A stretch of DNA of 23,881 nt from positions 1-23,881 of IMG/VR virus record IMGVR_UViG_3300008266_008973. One strand, 5' to 3'. The notes under the pieces were generated by a model. The model was not told the origin of the DNA. It was given only the letters and a program-made list of their open reading frames with translations, and did not search any database. The first letter of the stretch is position 1. Each line of letters starts with the position of its first letter. Positions 13,597 to 23,458 of the stretch are shown one piece after another. The translations under genes were made by a program, and so were the position numbers. The DNA is from a virus.

Positions 13597-16500
13597 ATGG
13601 CAGAGCAGAGCAAACCCGGTCAAGGCGTTATCGTTCGAGCCGACTTCGGCGGCGGCATCGACCAGAGCATGGACGCGTGGCGCGTCCCGCCGTCGCAGCT
13701 CTCCGAGCTCGTGAACGGGCGCCTCGAGCGCGTGGGCAGCGTGCGCAAGCGCACGGGCTACCAGCCCGTGGACCCGCCGAAGGCAAGCGGCGGCACGGCC
13801 GACGCAGGCGACCCCATCGCGGCCTACGGCGCAGCAGCGCAAACCGTCGTGATCGACCGCGCGCGAGACAACACGCTCGACAACTGGGCGCACCTGTACC
13901 CAAGCGGAGCCCGTATCGCGAATGAGTGCGGACGCGTGGCGCGTCAGTATACGCCGAGCACGACCTCGGCGACGAACGGTTGGACGACGACCGGGCCGGC
14001 CTCCGACGTGATCGGCGACGTGATCGTGCTCGACGGCAACGCGGGGAACATCGACGAATGCGTGGACTACGGCGCGGCGGAAGGCTTCTTCTTCGCCGTG
14101 AAGGTCACGCGCTCAAGCTCCATCGGAAGCCCAAGCACGCTCACGCTCTCGCAGTATGATGCCCAAACGTTCGCCTTGGTCTCTGAGGTATCGCAGAGCT
14201 GGAGCGGAGGCCTCGGCACCCCTGGTGCGAACACCGCGCGCGTCTATCCGAAGCTCATCGTCTACCCAACGCTCAGCCGTATCGTGGTCGCCGCTGCGTA
14301 CAACTCGGCCGCGGGCGTCGCGACGGCGCAGTTTTACCTGTTCTCGTATGCAGCGACAGGTCTCGCGCTCGTGGCCACGCCGGCCGCAACGACTCGCCAG
14401 ACGAGCGTGGACTACTTCGACGCAACGGCCTACGCGACCGTGCCCGAGGCTCGTTACCGGCCTGTGTGCCCGTGGGACGTGTGCAAGGTCGACACGGACG
14501 GCCTCTTCTTTGCGCAGTACAACACTTCGGCAGCCGCGATCCGTGTCGAACGCTTCACCGTCTCCACCACGACGATCACGTCGACGGCCAACGACGACCT
14601 AAAACCGGCAGGCGTCAACGCACTCCAGGCGCTCAGCATCGCCGAGACCTCTGAAGGCGTCGCACTGGTCGGCATCGCGATCCCGTTCAACTCGGCGCTA
14701 ACGCCACCCTACCAGACCGGCACTATTCAAGTGCCCCTGGTGACCATGGACGGTTTGACCACGGCGATCGTCGCGCACAACGTCAACGCACTCGCGCTTT
14801 CGGTGCCCGGCTCGATTGCGATCCCTGGTCGCCTGACGGTCGGCCAGTACCAGGCAAAGGACGCGCAGGAGATCCGCATCGTCGGGCTCGTCGAGGAGCT
14901 CGAGTACGCCACCGGCTTCATTTACGCGCACCGCCTCGTGCGCGTGGGAATGGGTTGGGGGAACGTTACCACGCCGGATTCGGTGACCGTGCGCAGCTAC
15001 GGCATTCCCGCGGGGCGCCTCTTCTCGCTGGACTACTACGCCACGGTGCCGAGCACGGACCGGCGGCCCCTTCGCCTGCCGCTCGTCGTGGGTGCGTCGC
15101 AGCAGACGTTCCTCGGCCGCGTGGCGCTCTCAAATGACCCCTATACGGAGTATGCCGGCAACTATTCTGGCGTGATCGGCACGCAGCTCCTCGTGGGCAC
15201 CGAGGAAATGACGCTGACGGCGTGCAATGGCCCCGTGCAGACCTTCGCGCCGCGCCTCCAACCCTGCCCACCTCCCTCGGCTTTCAAGCTTGCCAACGTC
15301 TGGTATGCGCCGCACCTGGTCGCGCTCGAGGGTGGCAGCGGCTTTGGCATCGGCCTCGTGCGCCTCGACGCCCGGGCCTCTGGTGACGCGCAGCCAGGCG
15401 CCTACGCAACGTTGCCCATGTTCCCCGCGGGCGTTCTCCAGCAGGCGGACGGCGAGCGCTTCGCCGAGGTGACGCTGGTTGACCGCCCGACCATCGGCGC
15501 GATCATCGGCACGAACACGGGCACGGCCAACGACTTCACCGAGGGCGACTATCTCGTGCAGTGCGTCGCCAGCTACCGCGACGCCTACGGCAACGTTCAC
15601 CGCTCGACGCCATCGGATCCGTACCGCTACGTCTCCGTGGCCGCGCCGAACACGCCGCGCGTGTGGACGATCCACTTCTCGTATCAGAGCTACACGAACC
15701 GCAACGACGTGCAGCTCGACTTCTACGTGACCGAGGCGAACGGCACGATCCTGCGGTACTGGTTCAGCGCTCCCAACGACGTTGGGCAGGCAAACGGCCA
15801 GGTGGCGCGCACCGATTCGGCCGTCGCAGGTGGCACGGGCCTCCCGGCTCTCGACGCGCCGACGCTCTACACCACGGGCGGCGTGCTGCCCTACGTACCC
15901 GTCCCGTCGTCGCGCTTCGCCGTGCTCTACAAGAACCGCCTGATCGTCGGCGGCAGCGACGACCGCCGGAGCATCTACTACTCGAACGCGCCGCTCTCCT
16001 ATCAAGGCGCATCGTTCGCCGTGGGCAACGTGCTGCGCATCGAGCACGAGACGGGCGCGACCGCCGCAGGCGCCCTCGGCGACAAGCTGATCCTGTTCAC
16101 CGAAAACTCGGTGTGGGCCATTTTCGGCCAGTTCCGCGACCAGACCGGAGCCGGCGACGCCATCAGCGAGCCCGAGCAGATCCACGATTACATCGGCTGT
16201 ACGCAGCCCATGTCCGTAATCGGCGTGTCTACGGGCCTGATCTTCTTCGGGACGGACTCGCGCTTTTACCTGATCGACGACCGCCTAGGCATCGTGCCGA
16301 TCGGCCTGCGCATTCAGGACCTGACGCGCGGCAACGGACTCGTGCGGTACGACGAAATCCAGGCCACGGTACACATCGAAGCCGAGCGCGAGGTGCGTTT
16401 CTTCGTACGCGAGACGCTCAGCGGCTCGATTGGCATCCTGGTCTATAACTACCAGGTGGACCAGTGGTCGCTGGACCGCGTGACGCTGCCCAACCAGCCG

Positions 16501-16995
16501 TTTATCGGCACATGGGGCGCCGCATGCTGGTCGCCGAGCTTCGGCGTGCTCGCCATGACGAACGGCGATTGGGTGAAGGACGACGGCACGACCTGGAAGG
16601 ACGGCACGTCATGGATCACGCTCACGGCCTCGACGGCGTGGATCCAACCCGCCGGCACACAGGACTACTCGCGCTTCCGCTACGCGCAGGTGCTCGGCCG
16701 CTCCGTCGCCGACCATAACTTGACGGTCACGGTCAAGGTGGACTTCGACGAGAACACGACCGTCGCGACGGGCACATGGACGGCGGCGCAGCTCGCGCCC
16801 ATTGCCTCGACGGTCTACCCCGAGCAGGTGCGGCTCCAGGTCGGCACCCAGAAAACGCAAGCGGTGAAGATCACGATCGCCGACGCGGCGCCCAGTGGTG
16901 CTACAAGTGGGCAAGGCCCCCAGCTCGTCGGCCTTGCGCTTGAGATGCTCCCGCTGGGCGGCATGCGGCGCCTCCCAGACGCCCGCAAGAAGTAA
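13597..16995 (+). CDS. Large tail protein, nozzle/P22 gp10-like
   Basis: A 1132-residue beta-rich protein, the largest in the window. The N-terminus FGGGIDQSMDAWRVPPSQL followed by VNGRLERVGSVRKRTGY (about 39-55) is the typical opening of podovirus nozzle proteins (T7 gp12, P22 gp10), where it binds the adaptor ring. Long stretches of alternating strands follow, with a fibronectin-like phrase YLVQCVASYRDAYGNVHRST (about 652-671) and a possible propeller-type section at 760-980 (NRLIVGGSDDRRSIYYSN, GDKLILFTENSVWAIFG). The end has VGLALEMLPLGGMRRLP. It is longer than T7 gp12 (about 790), so extra domains are present. Likely function is closing the tail tip and contacting the cell. Confidence 0.77.
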   Translation: MAEQSKPGQGVIVRADFGGGIDQSMDAWRVPPSQLSELVNGRLERVGSVRKRTGYQPVDPPKASGGTADAGDPIAAYGAAAQTVVIDRARDNTLDNWAHLYPSGARIANECGRVARQYTPSTTSATNGWTTTGPASDVIGDVIVLDGNAGNIDECVDYGAAEGFFFAVKVTRSSSIGSPSTLTLSQYDAQTFALVSEVSQSWSGGLGTPGANTARVYPKLIVYPTLSRIVVAAAYNSAAGVATAQFYLFSYAATGLALVATPAATTRQTSVDYFDATAYATVPEARYRPVCPWDVCKVDTDGLFFAQYNTSAAAIRVERFTVSTTTITSTANDDLKPAGVNALQALSIAETSEGVALVGIAIPFNSALTPPYQTGTIQVPLVTMDGLTTAIVAHNVNALALSVPGSIAIPGRLTVGQYQAKDAQEIRIVGLVEELEYATGFIYAHRLVRVGMGWGNVTTPDSVTVRSYGIPAGRLFSLDYYATVPSTDRRPLRLPLVVGASQQTFLGRVALSNDPYTEYAGNYSGVIGTQLLVGTEEMTLTACNGPVQTFAPRLQPCPPPSAFKLANVWYAPHLVALEGGSGFGIGLVRLDARASGDAQPGAYATLPMFPAGVLQQADGERFAEVTLVDRPTIGAIIGTNTGTANDFTEGDYLVQCVASYRDAYGNVHRSTPSDPYRYVSVAAPNTPRVWTIHFSYQSYTNRNDVQLDFYVTEANGTILRYWFSAPNDVGQANGQVARTDSAVAGGTGLPALDAPTLYTTGGVLPYVPVPSSRFAVLYKNRLIVGGSDDRRSIYYSNAPLSYQGASFAVGNVLRIEHETGATAAGALGDKLILFTENSVWAIFGQFRDQTGAGDAISEPEQIHDYIGCTQPMSVIGVSTGLIFFGTDSRFYLIDDRLGIVPIGLRIQDLTRGNGLVRYDEIQATVHIEAEREVRFFVRETLSGSIGILVYNYQVDQWSLDRVTLPNQPFIGTWGAACWSPSFGVLAMTNGDWVKDDGTTWKDGTSWITLTASTAWIQPAGTQDYSRFRYAQVLGRSVADHNLTVTVKVDFDENTTVATGTWTAAQLAPIASTVYPEQVRLQVGTQKTQAVKITIADAAPSGATSGQGPQLVGLALEMLPLGGMRRLPDARKK

Positions 16996-17005
16996 GGAGA
17001 CGACG

Positions 17006-17764
17006 ATGGCTGATTTCTTCGACATCGTAAACGCGCCGGTCAAGGCGATTGCGGGCGCGGTGGCCCCGGAAACGCGCAGGATGCCCCGGCAGACCGTGCT
17101 CGGCGTCGGCGAAATCGGCGGCGACCCCGGGCGCGTGGAAGACGAGTACCAGCGCCGATTGCGCGAGCAGCTCGCGGGGCGCCAGCGCGAGCAAGAGACG
17201 GCCCTTTTCGAGCAGCAGCGCGGCCGCATCCTCGGCGCCATGCAGCCGTCGACCGTGGCAACCGAGGCCGCTCGCGAGCAGGCCCGCGAAGCCGGCCAGG
17301 CGACCATTGGCGCAGCCCGCTCGCAAATGGGCGTGGCAGGTACGCAGACGGCCGCACTCGGCGCCCTGGGCGCCGGCCAGGCGCAGCAATTCGGCATGGC
17401 CGAGGCCCGCCAGGTGCAGGCGCAGGAGGAGCAGCGCGGCGCGCTCGCGCAGGCCCAGCTCGCCGAGATGCTGCGCCAGCAGGAGCTCGCGCGCATGGGC
17501 CTTGAGCGTGGCGACGTGGCGCAGGCCCTCGGCGCGCAGCGTGCGCTCATGATCCCGGAGCTTGAGATGCAGCAGCAGTACGCCGCCGCGGAGGCCGAGC
17601 GCGCCCGCCGCCGCCAGGCCGCAACGGTCTCCGGCATCGCGTCGCTTGGCGCTGCCGGCTACGACGCGTATGCGTCCTACCAGCAGCAACAGACCCAGGA
17701 CCAGCAAGCGCGGGAAGCCTACAACGCAATGACGGAAGAGGAGCGGCGCCGCCGTTTCGGGTAA
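17006..17764 (+). CDS. Gln/Ala-rich helical protein, candidate ejection protein 1
   Basis: A 252-residue protein with an ideal AAGGAGA Shine-Dalgarno five bases before ATG 17006. It opens MADFFDIVNAPVKAIAGAV, continues as long charged helices (about 45-210) rich in Gln, Ala and Arg, and has a weakly hydrophobic stretch near the C-terminus (ATVSGIASLGAAGYDAYASY) before a polar tail. It is the first of four similar genes after the nozzle. Podoviruses carry three or so internal virion proteins here that are injected with the DNA and form a trans-envelope channel; that role is inferred from order and composition. Confidence 0.62.
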   Translation: MADFFDIVNAPVKAIAGAVAPETRRMPRQTVLGVGEIGGDPGRVEDEYQRRLREQLAGRQREQETALFEQQRGRILGAMQPSTVATEAAREQAREAGQATIGAARSQMGVAGTQTAALGALGAGQAQQFGMAEARQVQAQEEQRGALAQAQLAEMLRQQELARMGLERGDVAQALGAQRALMIPELEMQQQYAAAEAERARRRQAATVSGIASLGAAGYDAYASYQQQQTQDQQAREAYNAMTEEERRRRFG

Positions 17765-17774
17765 GGAGATCACG

Positions 17775-18515
17775 ATGGCCCGTTCCCCGTTCGAAATGCA
17801 GCGCCAGGCCGCAACCTTCGGCCAACCGCGCCAGGCCGCTCAGGAAGCACCCCCGGCCAGTTTGGTGCCCGAAGAAATTCGCGGCATGATGGAGGAGGAG
17901 GCGCGCAACAAAGAGGCAGAGCGCGCAGCGTACCAGCAGCAGATCGGCGCACTGCGTGGCCTCCAGGCGAGCACGGTGGAGCGCTTTGCCGCCGGCCGTG
18001 CGCCGCAGGTGGCCGCGGTGGAGGCCCTCGGCCAACGAGCCAGCACGCTTGAGGGTGGCGCGGCCCTGCTCCAGACGCAGGCCGCTCGCGAGCAAGCCCA
18101 GGCAAGCGCCATGGCCGCAGGCCGCACCATGTACGGCAACAGGGAAGCCGGACCGGAAGCCGCCATCCTTGGCGGCCAGATCGGCGCAACGCAGGCGCAA
18201 GCCATGGGCGCGCTCGAGCAAGAGGCCGCGGCGCGTCAAGCGGCGTACCTGCGCGGCGTGCAGGCCCTCGGCGCGGGCCTCATGAGCGAAGCCGAAGAGC
18301 GACGCCTGATCGAGCAGGAGCAGATCCGCGACATGCAGGCCCGTTTCCTCGCGGCGCAGCGCATCGCGGCAGGCCAGCAAGAGCGCGCAGCCGCATCGCG
18401 CCAGCAGCTAATGGGCTCGATGGCGCAGCTTGGCGGAACGATTCTCGGCGCCGCGGTCGGCGGCCCCGCTGGCGCGGCTATCGGCGGCAAGCTCGGCGGC
18501 TCTTTCGGAGGTTAA
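17775..18515 (+). CDS. Helical protein with C-terminal glycine zipper, candidate ejection protein 2
   Basis: A 246-residue Ala/Gln/Glu-rich protein with AAGGAG upstream of ATG 17775. Most of it (25-215) is predicted helix. The final 28 residues are a glycine-zipper segment (GGTILGAAVGGPAGAAIGG, then KLGGSFGG) able to insert in membranes. This fits an injected channel component rather than a capsid part. No enzymatic motif is seen. Confidence 0.62.
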   Translation: MARSPFEMQRQAATFGQPRQAAQEAPPASLVPEEIRGMMEEEARNKEAERAAYQQQIGALRGLQASTVERFAAGRAPQVAAVEALGQRASTLEGGAALLQTQAAREQAQASAMAAGRTMYGNREAGPEAAILGGQIGATQAQAMGALEQEAAARQAAYLRGVQALGAGLMSEAEERRLIEQEQIRDMQARFLAAQRIAAGQQERAAASRQQLMGSMAQLGGTILGAAVGGPAGAAIGGKLGGSFGG

Positions 18516-18518
18516 AAG

Positions 18519-20396
18519 ATGGCAAACGGTTTCATGTCTCCGGTTCCTTCGCCGCTCGACTTCGACCCCATGCGCGGCTACTCGTCGCAAATGCCGGTGC
18601 TTGGCCAGGGACCGCTCGCGTCCACAACGCCGGTCGCCGGTCCCGCCATGTCGGTGCTCGGCGCTGGCCCGGTCGACCTGGCGGCGCTCGAGCTTCCGCG
18701 CCCAGGCGAGGCCCGGCCCGCACCGGCCCCCGTGGTCCCTCGTGCCGTGCCGCTCGCGTCGGCCCTCGCGCAGTTCGGCATCGGCGCCACACCTCCAGCG
18801 CCGATGGCGGCCCCTGGCGGCCCAGTGGCGCCTCCCGTAGCCGCAGCCGCCACTGCGCCTGCCGCAGCGCCTCCGGCGCGCGCCATGGCCCGCCCAGGCG
18901 CCGCAACGGGCGGCGTTCCCGATACGTTCATGGGCGTGGACCTGACGGGCGCGAAGCAGGCTCTTGCAGGCTTCCAGCGCGAGCAGCCCAAGAGCGAGCT
19001 CGGCCGCATCGCGTACGGCGTACGCTCGGCCGAAGCCGACGCAGCCCGCGCGGCCCTGACGCGAGCCGGCGAGGAGCAGGCGGGCGCAGTGCAGACGCTC
19101 GAGCAGGCCCAGGCGGCCGAGCGCGAAGCGCAAGCCGCGCGCGCCGACCTTGCCGCGCAGCAAGCGGAGCAGGCCCGCCAAGAAGAAGCCGCAGCGGCCG
19201 CGGAGCGCGAGCGCCGCCGCCAGCTCGTCGAGGAGACGACGCAGAAGCTCGACGCGGCAAACAAGGCCCTCGACGACTCGAAGATCGACATCGAAGCGGC
19301 CTACGGCGGCGCGGCTGGCCGTATCTTCGCGGGCCTCGCGGTGGCCCTCGGCTCTTTCGGCGCGAGCATGACGGGCGGCCCCAACTACGCCATGCAGCTC
19401 GTGAACCAGCGCATCGACCGCGAGATCGACGCGCAGAAAACCGAGCTCGACAAGAAGAAAGGCAAGGTTACGCAGCTCGGCCAGCTCCTCCAGCGCAACG
19501 AGGGCCTGCTTGGCGACGCGGAGCAGGCGCGGCGGCTCGCGAAGGCGCAGACGTTCAAGGCCTTGGCCGACGACGTGGAAGCCCGCAACAAGGGCCGCGC
19601 CCTCACGCCGCAACAGGCGCAGGTGCTCCAGACGCTTCGCTCGCAGCAAGCGAAGGAGACCGCGGACCTTGAGCTCGGCGTGCAGCGCGCGGTGGCAACG
19701 CGGCAGATGGTCGGCGCGGAAGAGCGCCAGCGCCAGGCCGTCGCAGCGGGCGCCGAGGCGAAGCGCCAGCGCGACATCCGCGATAAGCGCGCCCAGCAAG
19801 CGTTCGAATCGGGCCTCAAGGTCGAGGAGGCGCTCGGAATCGAGGCCGGCAAGCGCGCCATGGACGAGGGCGGCCCGCCGCAACCCGGCCAGGCGCCGCC
19901 GAAGGCCGTGGAAAAGGTGCTCGACATCGTGGCCAAGCCCGCGCTCGGCACGAAGGATCTGATCGGCGCGCTCCGTTCCCTCGGCACGCTGGAGGGCGCG
20001 ATCATGGCATACGGAAGCCCAGAGGCGGCGCCGGGCGGCTCGACGCGCGGATTCGTGCAGACGATCACGCCGGACATTACCGAGAGGGCGCGCGCGCTCA
20101 CGCAAACGCGTACGTCCAATATCCTCGACTACCGCAGGGCGCAGACGGGCACCGCGGCAGGCGTCGAGGAAGAGAAGCGCATCACCTCGGCCGCAGGTGG
20201 CGACGACCCGGTGGCGAACATGCGCTGGCTCAATCAGCAGCGCGGCAAGCTCCTCGCGGAGCTCGACACCGCGCTCAAGGCGATCCCGGCCGGGCAACGT
20301 GACGCCGTGCGCGCCACAATCCTCCAGCAGGCAGGCGAAACGGCAGGCGTAGCCTCCGCAGCATTCGAGCCGGTTCGCAAATCGGCAGGTAAGTGA
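18519..20396 (+). CDS. Large coiled-coil protein, candidate ejection protein 3
   Basis: A 625-residue protein with GGAGGT upstream of ATG 18519. Residues 1-130 are Pro/Ala-rich and disordered, 165-255 form a long coiled coil, and 263-283 are a Gly/Ala-rich hydrophobic segment (GRIFAGLAVALGSFGASM). This is followed by PNYAMQLVNQRIDREIDAQK (288-307) and further coiled coil. The hydrophobic segment plus N-x-A-x4-N-x2-ID-x-(E/D)I-x-AQ pattern is, from memory, a recurring block in internal virion proteins of podovirus-like phages. The C-terminal part (about 470-625) is more mixed. No lytic enzyme motif is seen. Confidence 0.62.
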   Translation: MANGFMSPVPSPLDFDPMRGYSSQMPVLGQGPLASTTPVAGPAMSVLGAGPVDLAALELPRPGEARPAPAPVVPRAVPLASALAQFGIGATPPAPMAAPGGPVAPPVAAAATAPAAAPPARAMARPGAATGGVPDTFMGVDLTGAKQALAGFQREQPKSELGRIAYGVRSAEADAARAALTRAGEEQAGAVQTLEQAQAAEREAQAARADLAAQQAEQARQEEAAAAAERERRRQLVEETTQKLDAANKALDDSKIDIEAAYGGAAGRIFAGLAVALGSFGASMTGGPNYAMQLVNQRIDREIDAQKTELDKKKGKVTQLGQLLQRNEGLLGDAEQARRLAKAQTFKALADDVEARNKGRALTPQQAQVLQTLRSQQAKETADLELGVQRAVATRQMVGAEERQRQAVAAGAEAKRQRDIRDKRAQQAFESGLKVEEALGIEAGKRAMDEGGPPQPGQAPPKAVEKVLDIVAKPALGTKDLIGALRSLGTLEGAIMAYGSPEAAPGGSTRGFVQTITPDITERARALTQTRTSNILDYRRAQTGTAAGVEEEKRITSAAGGDDPVANMRWLNQQRGKLLAELDTALKAIPAGQRDAVRATILQQAGETAGVASAAFEPVRKSAGK

Positions 20397-23300
20397 TGGC
20401 AATCGTTTACGCTCGCACGCCAGACGGACAGATTGTCCAAGGCCCCGAGGAAAACCTGGCAAAACTCCAGGCCGCGGTGCCTGGTGCCGTGCCGCTCACG
20501 CAGGCCGAGGCCGATGCGGAGCTCGCCAAAGCGAGGATGCGCGAAGAGGAAGGCGGCCTAACGGGTGCGGCCAAGCAGTTCGTCGCCAGCGCCCTTGAAG
20601 GCGGCACGATGGTTCCCATCGCGCAGGGCCTCGAGCGCGCCTACGGCTACATCACGGGCGGCGAGAAAGGCCAGCAAGAGGCCATTGAGCGGATGCGGAT
20701 CCGCGAGCAGGAGCAACAGGCCGCAGCCTTCGCGGGCTCGGCGCTGGGCTTCGGCGCGGGCGTCTTCACGGGCGCAGCGGAGACGGGGGCGCTCGCGCGC
20801 GCTGCAACGGTGGGCGCTCGCGGCGTCATGGGCCTTGGTGCTCGTGCGGCCGAGAAGGCCACCGCGCGCATGGCCGAGGACAGCCTAAAGCGCGCCATCG
20901 TCGGCGCGGCCGCGCGGGGTGCGGCCGAAGGCGCTGCGCTCGGCGTCGGGCAAGCCGCAAAAGAGGCCGTGCTCGGCGAGGATCTGAGCATCGACCTCGT
21001 GACGAACCACCTGGTAACTGGCGCGCTCCTCGGCGCTGGCGGCGGGCTTCTGTTCGAAGGTCTCGGCTCCGCAGCCGCCAAGGCATCGGAGAAGGTCGGC
21101 GCCGAGAGCGTGGGCGCCATGGTCGGCGCGGGCCTCGGTGGCGCGATGGGCGGCATCCCGGGCGCCATCGGCGGCGGCATCGTGGGCAAGAAGGCCGGCG
21201 CGTTCCTCGGCCGTTCTGCGGCCGCTGGCGAGCGTGCGGCCATCCAAGAGCTCGCAGACCGCGAGGCCCGCGCCGCGCAGGATGCAGCCGGCGAGGTGGC
21301 GCGTCGTGACATGAGCGCAGCCGAGCGCCGCGCCGTGCTCGACGCGGACCGCGAGGAGCTCCTGGCGCGCGAAGCACTGCGCGAGGAAGAGATTGGAGGC
21401 GGGCTCGACGCAGCGGAAGGCGAGCTACAGCGCCAGCGCCAGGCGGCGCTCGAGCGCATGCAACGGGAAAACTTCGCGGCCGCGGAGGACATGGGGCCTC
21501 GCGTCGAAGAGCTCGCGCGTCTCATGCAGGACGAGAACAGCGAGCTCGCACGCCAGATGCGCGCACGCCTCGCGACGGCCGAAAAAGACATGGACGACAT
21601 CGCCCGCGGCCTCGGCGACTTCCGCGAAGGCCTCATGGCCAAGGCCATGAAGGGCTACCAGTCTGCCTATGAAGGCGTCACGGGCACGGCCAAGTTCAAG
21701 CAGGTGCAGCGCCTCGCGTCGGAGATCCCCGCCGAAGAGGCCGCGAGCCTGGCCAGCATCGCGCGTGACCGCGTGACCGAAGAGCTTACGACGTTCGCCG
21801 ATGCGCTCGAGCGTGACGTGGCCGGCTTCCCCGGCATCAAGGGCACGATCACGAAGCAGATCGACCAACTCCGCAAGGCCGCAACAGGCGTGCAGCGTGT
21901 CGCCTTTGAGGCCGAGCCGCAAAAGGCCCTGGCCGAGATTCACAACCTCGGCGACCGTGCAAAGCGCGAGCTTGATCGCGTGCTCGCAAAGGGACCGGGC
22001 GGAAACGCCACGCTCGACGAGCGCGATTTCTTCCGGCGCTTGACGCGCGAGGACGGCGCGACGGGCCTACGCTCCGCGCTCACGGACGAAGCCATTTTCG
22101 GCGAGGGCATTGCGGCGCTCCAGAGCGAGGTGAACCAGGCCTGGCGCAAGAGCATCAACGAGCTCAAAGACACGTCGCGCCGCTACATGCGCGAAGGGCT
22201 CGACCCCAACGAGCTCGACCCGTACCTCGTGGATCAGATCGTCGACCCGTCGAAGATCATCCCGCAGATCAAGGCCATCGGCACGCCCGAGCAGGCCGCG
22301 AACCTGGAGACGCTGCGCCGCTTCGTGGAGTCGCAAAAGCGCCTACAGCGCGTCGCGGCCGAACGTTTCGACCTCTCGCCGCGCCAGCGCGAGCGCGTCA
22401 TGGCGAGCCTTTCGGCACTCGACAAGATGGGCACCGAGCTCCAGCGCGCGTCGACGGCCAGCCAGACGCTCGAGGCGGCGCGGTTCCTCAAGCAAGACGC
22501 CATGGAGCAGCTCAAGATCGGCATCGCGGGCAAGATCCCCGGCATCGGGCAAGCCGTGACTGCACTCCTCGACCTCGAGCGCCGCGCCACCATGGAACGC
22601 GCATTGTCGGGCCTCGTGGGCAACGCAGACAAGCGCATCAACGACGCCGTGAGGGCGTTCGTGCGTGGCGCCGAGCGCCCGGGCAAGATCATCGCCGAGG
22701 CCGCTCGTGGCGCCGCCGTCGAGGCCGGCACGAAGCCCGCGCCGCAGATCAAGCCGAAGGAAGCCGTGGCGAAGGAGCTCGCCACCGCAGCGCCGAAGGA
22801 GACCCGCGAGGCCATGGCCCGCGATGCGCTCAAGCAGATCGCGACGGTCACGGCCGTTGTGGGCACGCCTGGCGCCCTCGACGCCTTCGCCTTCGCAGGC
22901 ACTGGCCCGATGCAGTTCACGACGGACCCGCGCCTTGCGACGAGCGTCGCAAACGCCAGCGCGCGCGCCATGACGTTCCTCTACGCGAAGCGCCCTCCGA
23001 CCTTCGAGAGCGACACGCTGCAACCGAATCTCGTGGCGCGTCAGCTCTCGGACGGCCAGCTCTCGACGTGGCGAGCGTACGCCACGACGGCCGCGCAGCC
23101 GCTCTCGGTGCTCGACGACCTCCAGCGCGGCACCGTGCGCCGCGAGCAGGTGGAGACACTGCGTGCCCTGTACCCGGCGATCTACTCGTCGATTCAGAGC
23201 AAGATCCTCGACGAGCTGCACACGTCGCGCGCGCAGATCAGCTTCAACCAGCGCGTGCTCCTGTTCCAGCTCTTCGGCTCGGCAACGGACCCGAGCCTTA

Positions 23301-23458
23301 AGCCGCAGACCATCGCGGCCATTCAATCCAGCTTCACGCCGGCGCAGCCTGCCCCCTCTGGGGCGCCTCGTGCTACGCCGGGCAGGGTGCGCGGTTCGTT
23401 CGCGGCCGACCTGCGTACCTCCACCGAGTCTCTCTCCGCGCGAGGCAATCTCCCATGA
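20396..23458 (+). CDS. Very large helical protein with glycine-zipper segments, candidate ejection protein 4
   Basis: A 1020-residue protein. ATG 20396 overlaps the previous stop; GTG 20393 is one codon earlier. Residues 1-50 form a small polar domain. Between about 110 and 275 lie several Gly/Ala-rich hydrophobic stretches (FAGSALGFGAGVFTG, LVTGALLGAGGGLLFEGLG, GLGGAMGGIPGAIGGGIVG) with GxxxG spacing, suited to membrane insertion. Residues 280-760 are long charged helices and the last 250 are mixed, ending in a Pro/Ser-rich tail. No transglycosylase Glu motif, peptidase motif or ATPase motif was found. By size, order and make-up it resembles the largest injected protein of short-tailed phages (T7 gp16, P22 gp16 role), but sequence alone does not prove it. 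The stop overlaps the next start (ATGA). Confidence 0.62.
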   Translation: MAIVYARTPDGQIVQGPEENLAKLQAAVPGAVPLTQAEADAELAKARMREEEGGLTGAAKQFVASALEGGTMVPIAQGLERAYGYITGGEKGQQEAIERMRIREQEQQAAAFAGSALGFGAGVFTGAAETGALARAATVGARGVMGLGARAAEKATARMAEDSLKRAIVGAAARGAAEGAALGVGQAAKEAVLGEDLSIDLVTNHLVTGALLGAGGGLLFEGLGSAAAKASEKVGAESVGAMVGAGLGGAMGGIPGAIGGGIVGKKAGAFLGRSAAAGERAAIQELADREARAAQDAAGEVARRDMSAAERRAVLDADREELLAREALREEEIGGGLDAAEGELQRQRQAALERMQRENFAAAEDMGPRVEELARLMQDENSELARQMRARLATAEKDMDDIARGLGDFREGLMAKAMKGYQSAYEGVTGTAKFKQVQRLASEIPAEEAASLASIARDRVTEELTTFADALERDVAGFPGIKGTITKQIDQLRKAATGVQRVAFEAEPQKALAEIHNLGDRAKRELDRVLAKGPGGNATLDERDFFRRLTREDGATGLRSALTDEAIFGEGIAALQSEVNQAWRKSINELKDTSRRYMREGLDPNELDPYLVDQIVDPSKIIPQIKAIGTPEQAANLETLRRFVESQKRLQRVAAERFDLSPRQRERVMASLSALDKMGTELQRASTASQTLEAARFLKQDAMEQLKIGIAGKIPGIGQAVTALLDLERRATMERALSGLVGNADKRINDAVRAFVRGAERPGKIIAEAARGAAVEAGTKPAPQIKPKEAVAKELATAAPKETREAMARDALKQIATVTAVVGTPGALDAFAFAGTGPMQFTTDPRLATSVANASARAMTFLYAKRPPTFESDTLQPNLVARQLSDGQLSTWRAYATTAAQPLSVLDDLQRGTVRREQVETLRALYPAIYSSIQSKILDELHTSRAQISFNQRVLLFQLFGSATDPSLKPQTIAAIQSSFTPAQPAPSGAPRATPGRVRGSFAADLRTSTESLSARGNLP

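Noticed and set aside
18432-18512. Holin or lysis gene signal from the glycine-rich hydrophobic end
   Set aside because: The segment is the end of a 246-residue helical protein in the tail/ejection block; glycine zippers suit an ejection protein better than a holin, and no endolysin is nearby.
18408-20462. 684-residue minus-strand ORF across the coiled-coil gene
   Set aside because: Same shadow effect; repetitive Leu/Arg composition mirrors the Gln/Ala/Glu codons of the + strand gene.
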